From assembly GCA_019162745.1 (NCBI GenBank), contig JAFLLC010000029.1, positions 142,810 through 206,809 of the forward strand: DNA of 64,000 nt. Reading direction: 5' to 3'. Both the position numbers and the translations under genes were made by a program. Positions 1 to 9,023 of the stretch are shown piece after piece (position 1 is the first letter of the stretch; the number at the start of each line of letters is the position of its first letter). This stretch comes from Deltaproteobacteria bacterium. GTDB lineage: Bacteria > Desulfobacterota > Desulfuromonadia > Geobacterales > Pseudopelobacteraceae. The notes under the pieces were generated by a model. That model ran no database searches, had not been told where the DNA came from, and worked only from the letters and a program-made list of their open reading frames with translations.

Positions 1-455
1 CTGGGTAGATCCTTGACCGGAATCAGCACCCGGTCGGCGGCATACAGGGCATTCTGGGTCAGGATGTTAAGATCAGGGCGTGTATCTATGATGACGATAC
101 CTGAGATGCCGGACTCAGCCAGCATCCGGGTCAGGGTCATCGGCCCTTTGAAGCGTTCGTGGATATCGCCAAGCTCTGATGAAGAACGGATAAAGCCGAC
201 TCCATACTGCCCGGTCTGGACGACTTCGCTTGCTTTTGCCCCCATCAAAAGAGCATGGACATCGGCAGCATCCCCACTGCGTTTTTTCAGTTCGAACATC
301 TTGTCAATTGTGAAGTGATTATCAAAGGAGAATATTGTTACCGGCAGATCCTCGCGCATCGCTTTCAGATAGATTGCCAGATTGGTTGCGAGGGTTGTCT
401 TGCCGACGCCTCCTTTTTCGGAAGAGATAGTTATGGTATAGGGATAGGCATACAT
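1..455 (-). CDS. ParA/MinD-like P-loop ATPase (partial, 3' end outside window)
   Basis: The reading frame starts at ATG 455-453 and stays open to the left edge, giving about 151 residues of an incomplete protein. The N-terminus carries a deviant Walker A motif, KGGVGKTT at about residues 15-22, with the two lysines typical of ParA/MinD/Soj ATPases. A Walker A'-like stretch, IIDTRPDLN, lies near residue 125. Members of this family form ATP-dependent dimers used for plasmid or chromosome segregation or for positioning cellular cargo. No ParB-type partner is adjacent on this side. The gene diverges from the SPFH protein across about 210 bp. The family assignment is firm; the cargo is unknown because the C-terminus and the downstream neighbours are missing. 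Confidence 0.85.
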   Translation of the reverse strand, partial: MYAYPYTITISSEKGGVGKTTLATNLAIYLKAMREDLPVTIFSFDNHFTIDKMFELKKRSGDAADVHALLMGAKASEVVQTGQYGVGFIRSSSELGDIHERFKGPMTLTRMLAESGISGIVIIDTRPDLNILTQNALYAADRVLIPVKDLP

Positions 456-585
456 TAAAAGTGGTACCGCCGTAAAAAATTGAAATTTATTATTCTGTAT
501 CGGGGAGTCGATACTAGACAATTTGCCGTTGACGGTCAACCGTTTGCTGCGCTGTGCTAAAAATGCTTTAAATTCATTGCATAGC

Positions 586-613
586 TTGCATCCTGAAATA
601 ACTTGTTTATAAT
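586..613 (+). promoter_or_regulatory. sigma70-type promoter for the SPFH gene
   Basis: TTGCAT (586-591) and a perfect TATAAT (608-613) are separated by 16 nt, about 55 bp before the likely start at 669. The call is by consensus match only. Confidence 0.5.
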
Positions 614-668
614 TGATTCACTCTTTGCCGGATGAACATGGAATATACATTTGAAACAGGGGATGTTT

Positions 669-1775
669 ATGGGTTTTATTGATAAGGTGAAAGGTGAATT
701 GCTGGATATTATTCAGTGGCTGGACGATTCCGATGATACGCTTGTGTACCGTTTTGAACGTTATAACAACGAGATAAAGTATCATGCCAAGCTGATAGTA
801 CGCGAGGGTCAGGTGGCGGTGTTTATAAATGAAGGGCAGCTGGCTGATGTTTTCAAGCCTGGCACCTATACCCTTGAAACGGCAAACCTGCCGGTTCTGG
901 CAACCTTGCAGGGGTGGAAATATGGTTTTGAAAGCCCTTTCAAGGCGGAAATATATTTTTGCAGTACCCGTCAATTTACAAACATGAAGTGGGGTACACC
1001 TGGTCCTTGTACCATGCGCGATCCGGAGTTTGGAGCGGTACGGGTCACGGCTTATGGGCTGTATTCTATCAAAATAAAGACTCCTGAACTTTTTATCCGT
1101 GAAGTCGTCGGCACCGACGGCACCTTTTCAACAGGATCAATTGAAGATAATCTGCGCGGCAAGATCGGCACCCGTATCAAGGAGGTAATGCCTGAAACCG
1201 GCATCCCGATCATCGACCTCGAAAGCAAGGTGGTCCAACTGGGTGAAACGCTCAAAAGCAGGATAGTTCCGGCTTTTGAAAAGCTCGGCCTCGATCTGGT
1301 TGAGGTACAGGTTCAGGATATCGGCTTGCCGGAGGAGGTTGAGAAAGCCATAGACAAAGCCGGCGCCATGCGGGCTATTGGTGATATGCAGAGTTATACC
1401 CAATATGAAACCGCCAGCGCGATTCGTGATGCGGCTAATAATCCGGGCGGACTGGCTGCAGCTGGTGTAGGCGTCGGAATGGGGTTTGGCATGGGAGGGC
1501 AGATAGCCGGCGCCATGGCTGGCAATACCCTCCCGGGCGGCTTGCCGCTTCCGCCGCCATTACCCGGTCACGTGCAGTTTTATGTTGCTCTGGCCGGTCG
1601 GCAGTCAGGCCCATACGACCTGGTCGCCATGAAGCAGATGGCACAGTCAGGACAGTTGACGCGCGAATCACTTGTCTGGAAGCAGGGGCTCACCTCCTGG
1701 ATTACTGCCGGTCAGCAGCACGAGCTGGATCTGCTGTTTGGATCTGTGCCACCTCCGCTTCCGTCAGCGGGTTAA
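669..1775 (+). CDS. SPFH-domain protein with C-terminal GYF_2 (DUF4339) domain
   Basis: This 368-residue protein has an N-terminal SPFH (stomatin/prohibitin-like, 'virion core protein'/YdjI type) region at about residues 25-240. A glycine-rich low-complexity linker follows (about 250-300). The C-terminus is a GYF_2 domain recognisable by its GPYDLVAMKQMA and LVWKQGLTSW segments. ATG 669 is preferred because AGGGG sits about 7 nt upstream; TTG 651 and ATG 663 are in-frame alternatives. There is no signal peptide or transmembrane helix at the N-terminus, so it is probably a cytoplasmic or membrane-peripheral scaffold. It is followed 40 bp later by a peptidase gene and may share its transcript. 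The molecular role is not established for this family. Confidence 0.8.
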   Translation: MGFIDKVKGELLDIIQWLDDSDDTLVYRFERYNNEIKYHAKLIVREGQVAVFINEGQLADVFKPGTYTLETANLPVLATLQGWKYGFESPFKAEIYFCSTRQFTNMKWGTPGPCTMRDPEFGAVRVTAYGLYSIKIKTPELFIREVVGTDGTFSTGSIEDNLRGKIGTRIKEVMPETGIPIIDLESKVVQLGETLKSRIVPAFEKLGLDLVEVQVQDIGLPEEVEKAIDKAGAMRAIGDMQSYTQYETASAIRDAANNPGGLAAAGVGVGMGFGMGGQIAGAMAGNTLPGGLPLPPPLPGHVQFYVALAGRQSGPYDLVAMKQMAQSGQLTRESLVWKQGLTSWITAGQQHELDLLFGSVPPPLPSAG

Positions 1776-1815
1776 AGGCGCACTGAATCGTACTTGCAAT
1801 AAACAGGAGAATTTG

Positions 1816-3009
1816 ATGCGTCTTACACCTGCAATAGAGCTTGAATACCGTTGCAAAAAACTTCAGGAGGAGATGATAACGGACTCACTGGATGCGGTCA
1901 TAATCGTCCAGAATGCTGATCTCTTTTATTTTACCGGTACCGTACAGAGAGGGAATCTGTATGTTCCGGCCTCCGGTCAGCCGCTCTTCATGGTTCGCAA
2001 GGATGCCGGGCGGGCCAGGATGGAGTCCGGCCTCAAGGAAGTGATGCCCTTCAACTCTATGAAGGATATTCCCGACATTCTAATCCGTTACGGATACGCA
2101 GAGCCAAAACGGATCGGATTGGAGTTGGATATTCTTCCGGTAAACTTTTATGAACGTTACCGTGCTATTTACCCGAATGCCGATTTTTCTGATGCAACAC
2201 CGTTGATTCGCAAAGTAAGGATGATTAAATCTCATTATGAGATTCACCTTATGCAGGACGCTGCTGATCAGGTCGATCGGGTATATAATCGTGCCGGCGA
2301 AATTATCCGCGTTGGCATGACCGATCTGGAGGTAGCAGCAGATCTGGAGTTTACAGCAAGAAAAGATGGTCATCAGGGGTTTGTAAGGATGCGCGGTTTT
2401 AATTCCGAACTCTTTTATGCTCAAATATTTTCCGGAACTGACAGCGCCGTTCCTGCCTATTCAGATACACCGCTGGGAGGGATGGGGCTTAATCCTTCTT
2501 TCGGTCAGGGCGCCGGTCTGAAGCGTATTGAACCTCATGAACCGGTCATTATCGATTTTGCCGGATGCGTGGACGGGTATTTAATCGATCAGACCCGTGT
2601 GTTTTCAGTCGGAGAACCGTCTGACCGATTGCGGAGAGGGTATGATGACATGCTGAAGATTCAGGAATTAATGATGAGTAGAGCAGACGTTGGCATGAGC
2701 TGGGGTGCGCTGTATGATACCTGTTTCAAGTGTGCTGTTGAGATGGGTTATGCCGACAGCTTCATGGGGGCAAAGGGGGCGCAGGTTTCATTTATCGGAC
2801 ATGGGCTTGGAGTAGAAATTGATGAATACCCGTTTATAGCCCGTGGTTTCAATAATATGACTCTGCAAGTCGGGATGGTGTTTGCTTTTGAGCCGAAAGT
2901 CGTCTTTCCGGGCGAAGGCGCAGTCGGCATTGAAAATACGTTTTATTTGAGTAATGAAGGGCTTAAGCGCCTTACACACTCCAGTGATGACATGATAATT
3001 CTGAGTTAA
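1816..3009 (+). CDS. M24-family metallopeptidase (Xaa-Pro aminopeptidase-like)
   Basis: The 397-residue protein starts at ATG 1816 behind AGGAG. It has the creatinase-type N-terminal domain (about 1-150) followed by the pita-bread M24 domain. All five metal ligands of the family can be placed: D247, D258, H329, E359 and E373, the last three in GHGLG, FEPK and IENTF. The enzyme is therefore expected to be an active dinuclear-metal aminopeptidase acting on Xaa-Pro peptides in the cytoplasm; the exact substrate is not deducible. It lies 40 bp downstream of the SPFH gene, probably co-transcribed, and is followed by a separate promoter for citrate synthase. Confidence 0.85.
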   Translation: MRLTPAIELEYRCKKLQEEMITDSLDAVIIVQNADLFYFTGTVQRGNLYVPASGQPLFMVRKDAGRARMESGLKEVMPFNSMKDIPDILIRYGYAEPKRIGLELDILPVNFYERYRAIYPNADFSDATPLIRKVRMIKSHYEIHLMQDAADQVDRVYNRAGEIIRVGMTDLEVAADLEFTARKDGHQGFVRMRGFNSELFYAQIFSGTDSAVPAYSDTPLGGMGLNPSFGQGAGLKRIEPHEPVIIDFAGCVDGYLIDQTRVFSVGEPSDRLRRGYDDMLKIQELMMSRADVGMSWGALYDTCFKCAVEMGYADSFMGAKGAQVSFIGHGLGVEIDEYPFIARGFNNMTLQVGMVFAFEPKVVFPGEGAVGIENTFYLSNEGLKRLTHSSDDMIILS

Positions 3010-3030
3010 ATCCTCCGTGAAAATTTTTTG

Positions 3031-3060
3031 TTGCATTTTATGTATACGGTCTAGTATAAC
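3031..3060 (+). promoter_or_regulatory. Candidate sigma70 promoter upstream of citrate synthase
   Basis: TTGCAT at 3031-3036 and TATAAC at 3055-3060 are separated by 18 nt in the 185-bp gap before gltA. The resulting leader would be about 130 nt. The call rests on consensus match only. Confidence 0.4.
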
Positions 3061-3194
3061 AGTCGTGCAAATTGTATACAGTATGCTGAAAATGAGTCCT
3101 GTTTCTCCCCGTAAGAGATGATGTATGTAGGCAGAAAGCGGAAAAAGCTTTTTATCCGGGTTCACCCCCACACCACGAAAAGGAGAGTAAAACC

Positions 3195-4517
3195 ATGGCC
3201 CTGAAAGACACACTCAAGCTGAAGATCGAGGAACACCGTCCCCGTACAACAAAGCTCGTCAAAGAATTCGGTCAAGTCGTTATCGACAAGGTAACTATCG
3301 ATCAGTGCATCGGTGGTGCCCGTGATATCCGTTCGCTCGTAACGGATATCTCCTATCTGGATCCGCAGGAAGGGATCCGTTTCCGTGGTATGACCATCCC
3401 TGAGACCTTTGCTGCGCTGCCCAAGGCTGCCGGCTCTACCTACCCGACCGTTGAATCCTTCTGGTACCTTCTTCTTACCGGTGACGTCCCTACTGATGCG
3501 CAGGTTACCGAAGTCGTTGCCGAGTGGAAAGTACGTCAGGTTGTTCCACAGTATGTATTTGATGCTGTTCGTGCTCTGCCGAAAGACAGTCACCCAATGG
3601 TCATGCTTTCTGTTGCCATGCTGGCACTACAGAAAGACTCCAAGTTTGCCGGCTTCTATAACTCAGGCAAATTCAACAAGATGGTTGCATGGGAATATGT
3701 CTATGAAGATGCCTGTGATATTGTTGCCCGTATCCCAATCATCGCCGCCTTTATTTACAACCTGAAGTATCGCAACGATGTACAGGTCGCTATCGACCCG
3801 ACACTCGACATGGGTGCTAACTTTGCCCATATGATCGGCCAGAAAGAGGAGTACAAGGACGTTGCCCGTATGTACTTCATTCTGCACTCCGACCACGAGT
3901 CCGGCAACGTTTCGGCTCACACAACACACCTTGTTCATTCAGCACTGTCAGATCCTTACTATTCTTACGCCGCCGGTTTGTGCGGCCTGGCCGGTCCGCT
4001 GCACGGCCTCGCCAATCAGGAAGTTCTTGACTGGACTCTCAAGTTCCAGGAAAAATACTGCAAAGGTGTCGAGCCGACTCCGGAGCTTATCAAAGCTGCA
4101 CTCTGGGATACACTCAATGCCGGTCAGGTTATTCCCGGTTACGGTCACGCAGTTCTGCGTAAGACCGACCCTCGCTACATGTCACAGCGTGAATTCTGCC
4201 AGAATACTGAGGGCCTCAAAGATTACCCGCTGTTCAAAGTTATCTCCATGATCTTCGAAGTTGCTCCTGGCGTTCTCACTGAGCATGGCAAAACCAAAAA
4301 CCCATGGCCAAACGTTGACGCACAGTCCGGCGTTATCCAGATGTACTTTGGTCTGACCGAGTTTGAATTCTACACCGTTCTGTTCGGTGTAGGTCGCGCT
4401 CTTGGCTGCATGGCCAACATTACTTGGGACCGTGGCCTCGGCTACGCTCTTGAGCGTCCTAAGTCTGTTACCACTGCAATGCTCGAGAAATGGGCTGCTG
4501 CAGGTGGTCGTGAATAG
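3195..4517 (+). CDS. gltA: Citrate synthase, eukaryotic/mitochondrial-like type
   Basis: This 440-residue protein condenses oxaloacetate and acetyl-CoA to citrate, the entry step of the TCA cycle. The catalytic triad is visible: H270 in GPLHGLANQ, H318 in GYGHAV and D375 in NVDAQSG. Length, the N-terminal extension and the signature segments resemble mitochondrial citrate synthase rather than the hexameric type of E. coli. Geobacter species are known for this eukaryote-like enzyme, which supports the taxonomic reading. The start ATG follows AGGAGAG. The gene stands alone, with its own candidate promoter and a very strong terminator, consistent with a highly expressed monocistronic central-metabolism gene. 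Confidence 0.95.
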   Translation: MALKDTLKLKIEEHRPRTTKLVKEFGQVVIDKVTIDQCIGGARDIRSLVTDISYLDPQEGIRFRGMTIPETFAALPKAAGSTYPTVESFWYLLLTGDVPTDAQVTEVVAEWKVRQVVPQYVFDAVRALPKDSHPMVMLSVAMLALQKDSKFAGFYNSGKFNKMVAWEYVYEDACDIVARIPIIAAFIYNLKYRNDVQVAIDPTLDMGANFAHMIGQKEEYKDVARMYFILHSDHESGNVSAHTTHLVHSALSDPYYSYAAGLCGLAGPLHGLANQEVLDWTLKFQEKYCKGVEPTPELIKAALWDTLNAGQVIPGYGHAVLRKTDPRYMSQREFCQNTEGLKDYPLFKVISMIFEVAPGVLTEHGKTKNPWPNVDAQSGVIQMYFGLTEFEFYTVLFGVGRALGCMANITWDRGLGYALERPKSVTTAMLEKWAAAGGRE

Positions 4518-4546
4518 TAGAAAATCAGATTTATATTAAATGCATC

Positions 4547-4585
4547 TAGAAAGGGGACACAGAAATGTGTCCCCTTTCTATTTTT
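4547..4585 (+). terminator. Strong rho-independent terminator after gltA
   Basis: A perfect 15-bp stem (4547-4561 with 4566-4580) closes a GAAA tetraloop and is followed by TTTTT. The core is AAAGGGGACACA and its complement. It lies 30 bp after the gltA stop. Confidence 0.9.
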
Positions 4586-4609
4586 GTGCCGGTATATTAA
4601 TTTTCCTGC

Positions 4610-4636
4610 TTGCAAAAAAAATATGTACGGTATAAA
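4610..4636 (+). promoter_or_regulatory. Candidate promoter for rbr-dfx
   Basis: TTGCAA (4610-4615) and TATAAA (4631-4636) are separated by 15 nt, just after the gltA terminator and about 45 bp before the rubrerythrin start. The spacing is short for sigma70, so support is modest. Confidence 0.35.
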
Positions 4637-4679
4637 AGACAATATCAGTCGTGTTTAAATTTATAAATCAGGGGGAATA

Positions 4680-5258
4680 ATGTCAGCTTCAATCAAGGGG
4701 ACAAAAACAGAGCAGAATCTGCTCAAATCGTTTGCCGGTGAGAGTCAGGCGCGTAACCGCTATACATATGCTGCCGGTGTGGCTAAAAAAGAAGGTTTTG
4801 TTCAGATAGCCGATATTTTTGAGGAAACGGCTAATCAGGAGAAGGAACACGCCAAACGCTTTTTCAAATTTCTGGAGGGAGGAGAACTGGAAATCACCGC
4901 CACTTTCCCGGCCGGGAAAATAGGCACTACCGCAGAGAACCTGCTCGAGGCCGCAAACGGTGAACATGAGGAGCACGCGCTGCTCTATCCGGGTTTTGCT
5001 GCGATAGCCAAAGAAGAGGGGTTTCCGGCAATTGCCGCTGCATGGATTGCAATATCGGTATCCGAAAAACAACATGAAAAACGTTATCGCGAACTTTTGG
5101 CAAATATCGAAGCCGGCCGTGTATTTTCCCGGGATGGCGACGTTGTCTGGCGTTGCCGCAACTGCGGGTATCTCCATACCGGCAAGGAGGCGCCAGAACT
5201 TTGTGCCGCCTGCATACATCCTAAAGCGCATTTTGAATTGCTGGGTGAAAACTGGTAA
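4680..5258 (+). CDS. rbr: Rubrerythrin (peroxide-reducing diiron protein)
   Basis: This 192-residue protein has an N-terminal four-helix ferritin-like domain (about 1-145) with the expected E/ExxH iron ligands, for example EKEHAKRF at 55-62 and EEHALLYPG near 97-105. The C-terminal rubredoxin-like domain has C159/C162 and C175/C178. Rubrerythrins reduce hydrogen peroxide in the cytoplasm of anaerobes, taking electrons through the rubredoxin centre. It precedes desulfoferrodoxin by 68 bp, forming a superoxide-to-peroxide-to-water defence pair that may be co-transcribed. The start is ATG 4680 behind a purine-rich GGGGGAAT sequence. Confidence 0.95.
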   Translation: MSASIKGTKTEQNLLKSFAGESQARNRYTYAAGVAKKEGFVQIADIFEETANQEKEHAKRFFKFLEGGELEITATFPAGKIGTTAENLLEAANGEHEEHALLYPGFAAIAKEEGFPAIAAAWIAISVSEKQHEKRYRELLANIEAGRVFSRDGDVVWRCRNCGYLHTGKEAPELCAACIHPKAHFELLGENW

Positions 5259-5326
5259 ATACCAGAGCCCTGTTTTCCTTTAAGGAATTTACAGGAGCTA
5301 CTATCTACGTAAAAGGAGAAAATACT

Positions 5327-5707
5327 ATGGCAAAATTACTTGAAGTTTACAAATGTGAGTTGTGCGGCAATATTGTTGAGGTTGTTCATGGGGGGGAGGG
5401 CGATCTTTCCTGCTGCGGGCAGGAAATGAAGCTGATGTCGGAAAACACCGTTGACGCAGCCAAAGAGAAGCATGTCCCGGTGATTGAAGTGGGCGACGGT
5501 TTTGTAAAAGTGACAATCGGTTCTGTTGCGCATCCGATGGAAGAGAAGCATTATATCGAGTGGATTGAGCTGCTTGCCGATGGCGTGGCGTATCGCCAGT
5601 TCCTCAAGCCGGGGGATGCACCGACCGCTACATTTAATGTCACAGCCAAAAATATTACCGTCCGTGAATTCTGCAACCTGCACGGACTTTGGACTGCACA
5701 GGGCTGA
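5327..5707 (+). CDS. dfx: Desulfoferrodoxin (2Fe superoxide reductase)
   Basis: This 126-residue protein is the usual length for a 2Fe superoxide reductase. The N-terminal desulforedoxin centre is given by C10, C13 and the C29-C30 pair. The catalytic Fe(His)4Cys site is given by H49, H69, H75, C116 and H119, with E47 of the EKHVP motif next to it. It reduces superoxide to hydrogen peroxide without releasing oxygen, which rubrerythrin upstream can then remove. The start has a near-perfect AAAGGAG ribosome site. The gene is followed by a GC-rich hairpin. Confidence 0.95.
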   Translation: MAKLLEVYKCELCGNIVEVVHGGEGDLSCCGQEMKLMSENTVDAAKEKHVPVIEVGDGFVKVTIGSVAHPMEEKHYIEWIELLADGVAYRQFLKPGDAPTATFNVTAKNITVREFCNLHGLWTAQG

Positions 5708-5728
5708 TCTGCAATAAATCATTATTTG

Positions 5729-5758
5729 CAGCGGGAGCCTGGAAACGGGTTCCCGCTG
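5729..5758 (+). terminator. Hairpin after dfx, probable terminator
   Basis: An 11-bp stem (5729-5739 with 5748-5758, one G-T pair) sits 22 bp after the dfx stop. The downstream T tract is weak (ATTGTCTG), so it may instead act as an mRNA-stabilising hairpin. Confidence 0.5.
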
Positions 5759-5794
5759 ATTGTCTGCTGAGTTCTTTACACATTTCCCCTGCTC

Positions 5795-6958
5795 ATGTAT
5801 TATCCTCCAGTGAAACGTATTTTATCCTTCTACATAATTCGTGAAATTTCCTCACTCTTCCTGCTTGGTATTGCCGTTTTCACATTGGTTCTGCTGATGG
5901 GGCGCCTGATCAAGCTGACTGATCTTGTCGTGTCATATGGTGTCCCGCTGGCGGATGTCGGCATGATGATCATCTATCTTGTTCCGTCATTTCTGGTATA
6001 TACGATTCCAATGGCCTTTTTGCTGGCTGTGCTTCTGGCGTTTGGCCGGCTTTCGGCCGATAACGAGATTATTATCATCAAGGCCAGCGGCATGAGTCTT
6101 AGTCAGGTGATGCCGCCGGTGATTTTCTGTGCAACTGTTGCCGTGCTGCTGGCGCTGGGCGCAAGCACTATCGGCGTGCCGTGGGGCAACAGCGCTTTCA
6201 AGGAGCAGAGTTTACAGGCACTGAAGCGGAATATTTCCGCAACCATTCGAGAAAAAACATTCTGGGATGATATTCCGGGTGTCGTAATGTATACCGACCG
6301 GTATGAAGAACAGAGCCAAACATTGAAAGGGGTTCTTATCCACGATGGCCGCAATCCTGATCGACCCATGACAATATTTGCGCAGGACGGAGTCGTTACG
6401 GCGGCGCCAGACAGTCAGGCACTGCTGCTCTCCCTGCATGATGGCTCCATTCATATGGCTGGCGCCGACGGTCTCTACCGGTTGGTTCATTTTGGTGAAT
6501 ACAGTATGACGGTTGGCGAAAATGGGAGCAGCAGCGAAATAACCCGGAATGAGTCTGATATGTGGCTGTCTGAGTTGCAGCGCCGGATTAAAGATCCTGT
6601 CACATCTGCCATTGACCGCCTGAAAATATCGGCAGAGCTTCACAGCCGTTTTACCTTTCCATTCGCTTCACTGGTTTTCGCAATCCTTGCCGTTCCTCTG
6701 GGGATGCAGAATCGCCGCTCGGGTAAATCTGGCGGTTTTACCGTCAGCCTTTCAGTTATACTCGCCTACTACGTTCTGATGTCAGTCGCGCGGACGCTGG
6801 CGGAGAAAGGTGTTGTTCCCCCTGCCGTCGGACTCTGGATTCCCAATCTGATTTTCTTATGCCTTGGTGTGTTTTTTTTACGAATGGCATCACTGGAAAA
6901 GAGAATCCCTACTTTACCGCTGCGAAGATTTATGGATTATTTCAGGAGAACCACCTGA
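5795..6958 (+). CDS. lptF: LPS export permease LptF (YjgP/YjgQ family)
   Basis: The 387-residue inner-membrane protein has the LptF/LptG layout: transmembrane helices at about 20-40, 60-85 and 105-130, a periplasmic jellyroll region (about 140-270), and three C-terminal helices. With LptG and LptB it extracts lipopolysaccharide from the inner membrane and feeds the Lpt bridge. It is immediately followed by the paralogous lptG, whose ATG begins 1 nt after this stop. No clear ribosome site precedes ATG 5795; a GTG at 5811 is an alternative start. Which of the two paralogues is F and which is G is assigned by order and general similarity. Confidence 0.88.
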   Translation: MYYPPVKRILSFYIIREISSLFLLGIAVFTLVLLMGRLIKLTDLVVSYGVPLADVGMMIIYLVPSFLVYTIPMAFLLAVLLAFGRLSADNEIIIIKASGMSLSQVMPPVIFCATVAVLLALGASTIGVPWGNSAFKEQSLQALKRNISATIREKTFWDDIPGVVMYTDRYEEQSQTLKGVLIHDGRNPDRPMTIFAQDGVVTAAPDSQALLLSLHDGSIHMAGADGLYRLVHFGEYSMTVGENGSSSEITRNESDMWLSELQRRIKDPVTSAIDRLKISAELHSRFTFPFASLVFAILAVPLGMQNRRSGKSGGFTVSLSVILAYYVLMSVARTLAEKGVVPPAVGLWIPNLIFLCLGVFFLRMASLEKRIPTLPLRRFMDYFRRTT

Positions 6959-6959
6959 T

Positions 6960-8039
6960 ATGGGCATAATCAACCGTTATATCGCCCAGACCTGGCTGCG
7001 CCTGCTGATGCTCTGTATCAGCGGTTTTGTCGGGATCTATCTGGTAATTGATCTGATTGAGAAAATCCCCCGTTTTATGCGCGCCGGGGGGAATGCCGGC
7101 GATATGCTGCAGTACTTTATCTGGAAGCTTCCTGAAATGATCAGTCGTACCGCGACGTTCTCCGTTCTTATGGCTACATTGCTGACGCTCGGGGTACTTT
7201 CCCGCGACAGCGAAATTATTGCGCTGCGCAGTTGTGGAATCAGCCTGCTAAGAATTTCTCTGCCGATGCTGACGCTCGGGCTTTTTGTCAGCATTTTGTT
7301 GTTGATCAACACCGAATTGATATTGCCGTATAGTTATGCGCATACAGAACAGATCGAGAATGTAAAGATCAAGAAAAAAAGTGATCGTATAACGTTCAAA
7401 CGCAACAATATCTGGTTTCGCTCCAAGTCGATGATCCTGCAGGCACGACTGTTTGAACCTAAAACAAGTACCTTGAGCGGAGTCGTAGTCTGGAACGTAG
7501 ACAGCTTCATGAATCCGGTCAGCAGGATTGACGCTGCTGCGGCGCTCTACCGGGAAGGGCGCTGGACCTTGAATTCCACCACGCTGAGAAATTTCGAGAG
7601 TGCCGCCGGGTATGCGCCGCACTCAGCACAAACTATAGAGCTGGATCTCAAACTTAAAATTGGAGACTTGCAGGTACTGGAAAATGATGCCGACAATATG
7701 AGTATCCGCACGTTGAAGGAGTATGCTGAAAATCTGAGGAGCGGCGGCTATCAAGCCTATCGCTATCTGACGCTGATGCACGCCAAGATTGCGTCTCCCT
7801 TTGCGGCCCTGGTAATGGTGCTTCTTGGGATCCCGTTTGCTCTGAAAAACAACCGCTCCGGCGGTATCGCCATGAGAATCGGTACAAGCATCGGAATCGG
7901 TTTTGTCTATTTTGTTGTCAACGCCGTGCTGCTCTCATATGGCCGTAACGGCGTTTTGACCCCGGTTGTCGCGGCCTGGGGAGCTAATTTTATTTTTTTG
8001 TTGAGCGGAATCTGGCTTTCGATGACGGTTAAAGGGTAA
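6960..8039 (+). CDS. lptG: LPS export permease LptG
   Basis: This 359-residue protein is the second YjgP/YjgQ permease. ATG 6960 was chosen because AGGAG lies upstream within the end of lptF and the protein then begins MGIINRYIAQTWLR, typical of LptG. Three N-terminal helices, a periplasmic beta-jellyroll domain (about 130-260) and three C-terminal helices are visible. It would form the LptB2FG transporter with lptF; lptB is not in this window. The spacing of 1 nt to lptF implies translational coupling. A secreted IPT/TIG protein follows. Confidence 0.88.
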   Translation: MGIINRYIAQTWLRLLMLCISGFVGIYLVIDLIEKIPRFMRAGGNAGDMLQYFIWKLPEMISRTATFSVLMATLLTLGVLSRDSEIIALRSCGISLLRISLPMLTLGLFVSILLLINTELILPYSYAHTEQIENVKIKKKSDRITFKRNNIWFRSKSMILQARLFEPKTSTLSGVVVWNVDSFMNPVSRIDAAAALYREGRWTLNSTTLRNFESAAGYAPHSAQTIELDLKLKIGDLQVLENDADNMSIRTLKEYAENLRSGGYQAYRYLTLMHAKIASPFAALVMVLLGIPFALKNNRSGGIAMRIGTSIGIGFVYFVVNAVLLSYGRNGVLTPVVAAWGANFIFLLSGIWLSMTVKG

Positions 8040-8074
8040 TACCGAAGGACACCTCAATAATGTGGAGGGGACAC

Positions 8075-8998
8075 ATGCTGCTGATATACTTACGAACAGT
8101 CATTTTTGTATTCTGTTTTGGTCTGGCGAGCGTAGCGACTGCTGCAGAACATCCGAAGCAGACAAAAAACGGGAGTACCTTAAAACCTGTTTCTTCGGCA
8201 ATGCCGGTCATTATTCTCAGTATCATTCCGGCGCAGGCCGAACCGGGTGCAAAGGTGATGCTGTCCGGAAACGGCTTCGGGGAAAGCGCCTCTGTTTTTC
8301 TGGGGAGCGTCGAAATCCCTGCCCGGACCACCGGGACCAAGTATGCTGAATTCAATCTGCCGCCAAAACTGGCGCCGGGCCTGTACGCACTTTATCTGAA
8401 ACGCTCCGACGGCACGACCGGCAGATCCTATAATTTTACGGTCCTCCCGCTGCGTCCCGTACTGAGCTCTCTGCAGCCGTCCCGTATCAGCTCCTGTGCT
8501 GCAGGCAAGGAGCGCGAAGTGATTGCCCGTGGCAGTAATTTTGGCAGTACTTCGATGCTTTTCTTTAACGGGGCTGCGATCGCCAGCACACTTGTTTCGC
8601 CGGAATCCCTCTCTTTCATTGTACCGGCTGTGCCGGGGGGACTTCACCAGGTGCTGGTTAAAAACTCTCCCGAAAACGGTTCGGTGCCGCTGACTCTGGT
8701 CGTCGAAACCAGACCGGAAATTGATCAGGTCACAGTCGGAAACGAGCACGTCAACTTATATGAACTGATTATCACCGGAAGGAACTTCAACCAAAGCTCT
8801 TCATTGTATGTGGATGGCATCCAGATCGGCGGACGCGGCGGGCAGGATATTGCTGAACGGGAAAAGCTTATCTATGTTGACTGCACCAAATTGATCTACC
8901 AGCGGCACCCATACTCTCCTGTCAATAAGGATTTCCGTATTCAGGTTGTCAATCCCGGAGGAGAAGCTAGTCAGGTTGTCACCGTAACGGCCCCCTGA
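8075..8998 (+). CDS. Secreted IPT/TIG-repeat protein
   Basis: About 307 residues start at ATG 8075, which has GGAGG at an ideal 6-nt distance; ATG 8060 is an in-frame alternative. The N-terminus is a signal peptide (hydrophobic LRTVIFVFCFGLASVATAA). The rest holds three immunoglobulin-like IPT/TIG repeats, each with a xIxPxxxxPGxxVxxxGxxF-like start, at roughly residues 45-130, 135-215 and 220-305. Such proteins are periplasmic or cell-surface adhesive or structural modules. It follows lptG by 35 bp and may be in its operon, but a link with LPS export is only positional. It converges on the RND gene with 25 bp between stops. Confidence 0.75.
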   Translation: MLLIYLRTVIFVFCFGLASVATAAEHPKQTKNGSTLKPVSSAMPVIILSIIPAQAEPGAKVMLSGNGFGESASVFLGSVEIPARTTGTKYAEFNLPPKLAPGLYALYLKRSDGTTGRSYNFTVLPLRPVLSSLQPSRISSCAAGKEREVIARGSNFGSTSMLFFNGAAIASTLVSPESLSFIVPAVPGGLHQVLVKNSPENGSVPLTLVVETRPEIDQVTVGNEHVNLYELIITGRNFNQSSSLYVDGIQIGGRGGQDIAEREKLIYVDCTKLIYQRHPYSPVNKDFRIQVVNPGGEASQVVTVTAP

Positions 8999-9023
8999 TT
9001 TTAGTGCAAACTCACTAACTATC

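Noticed and set aside
4689..5231. 180-codon open frame on the minus strand opposite rubrerythrin
   Set aside because: It is the antisense shadow of a clearly recognised gene, lacks a ribosome site and resembles no protein family.
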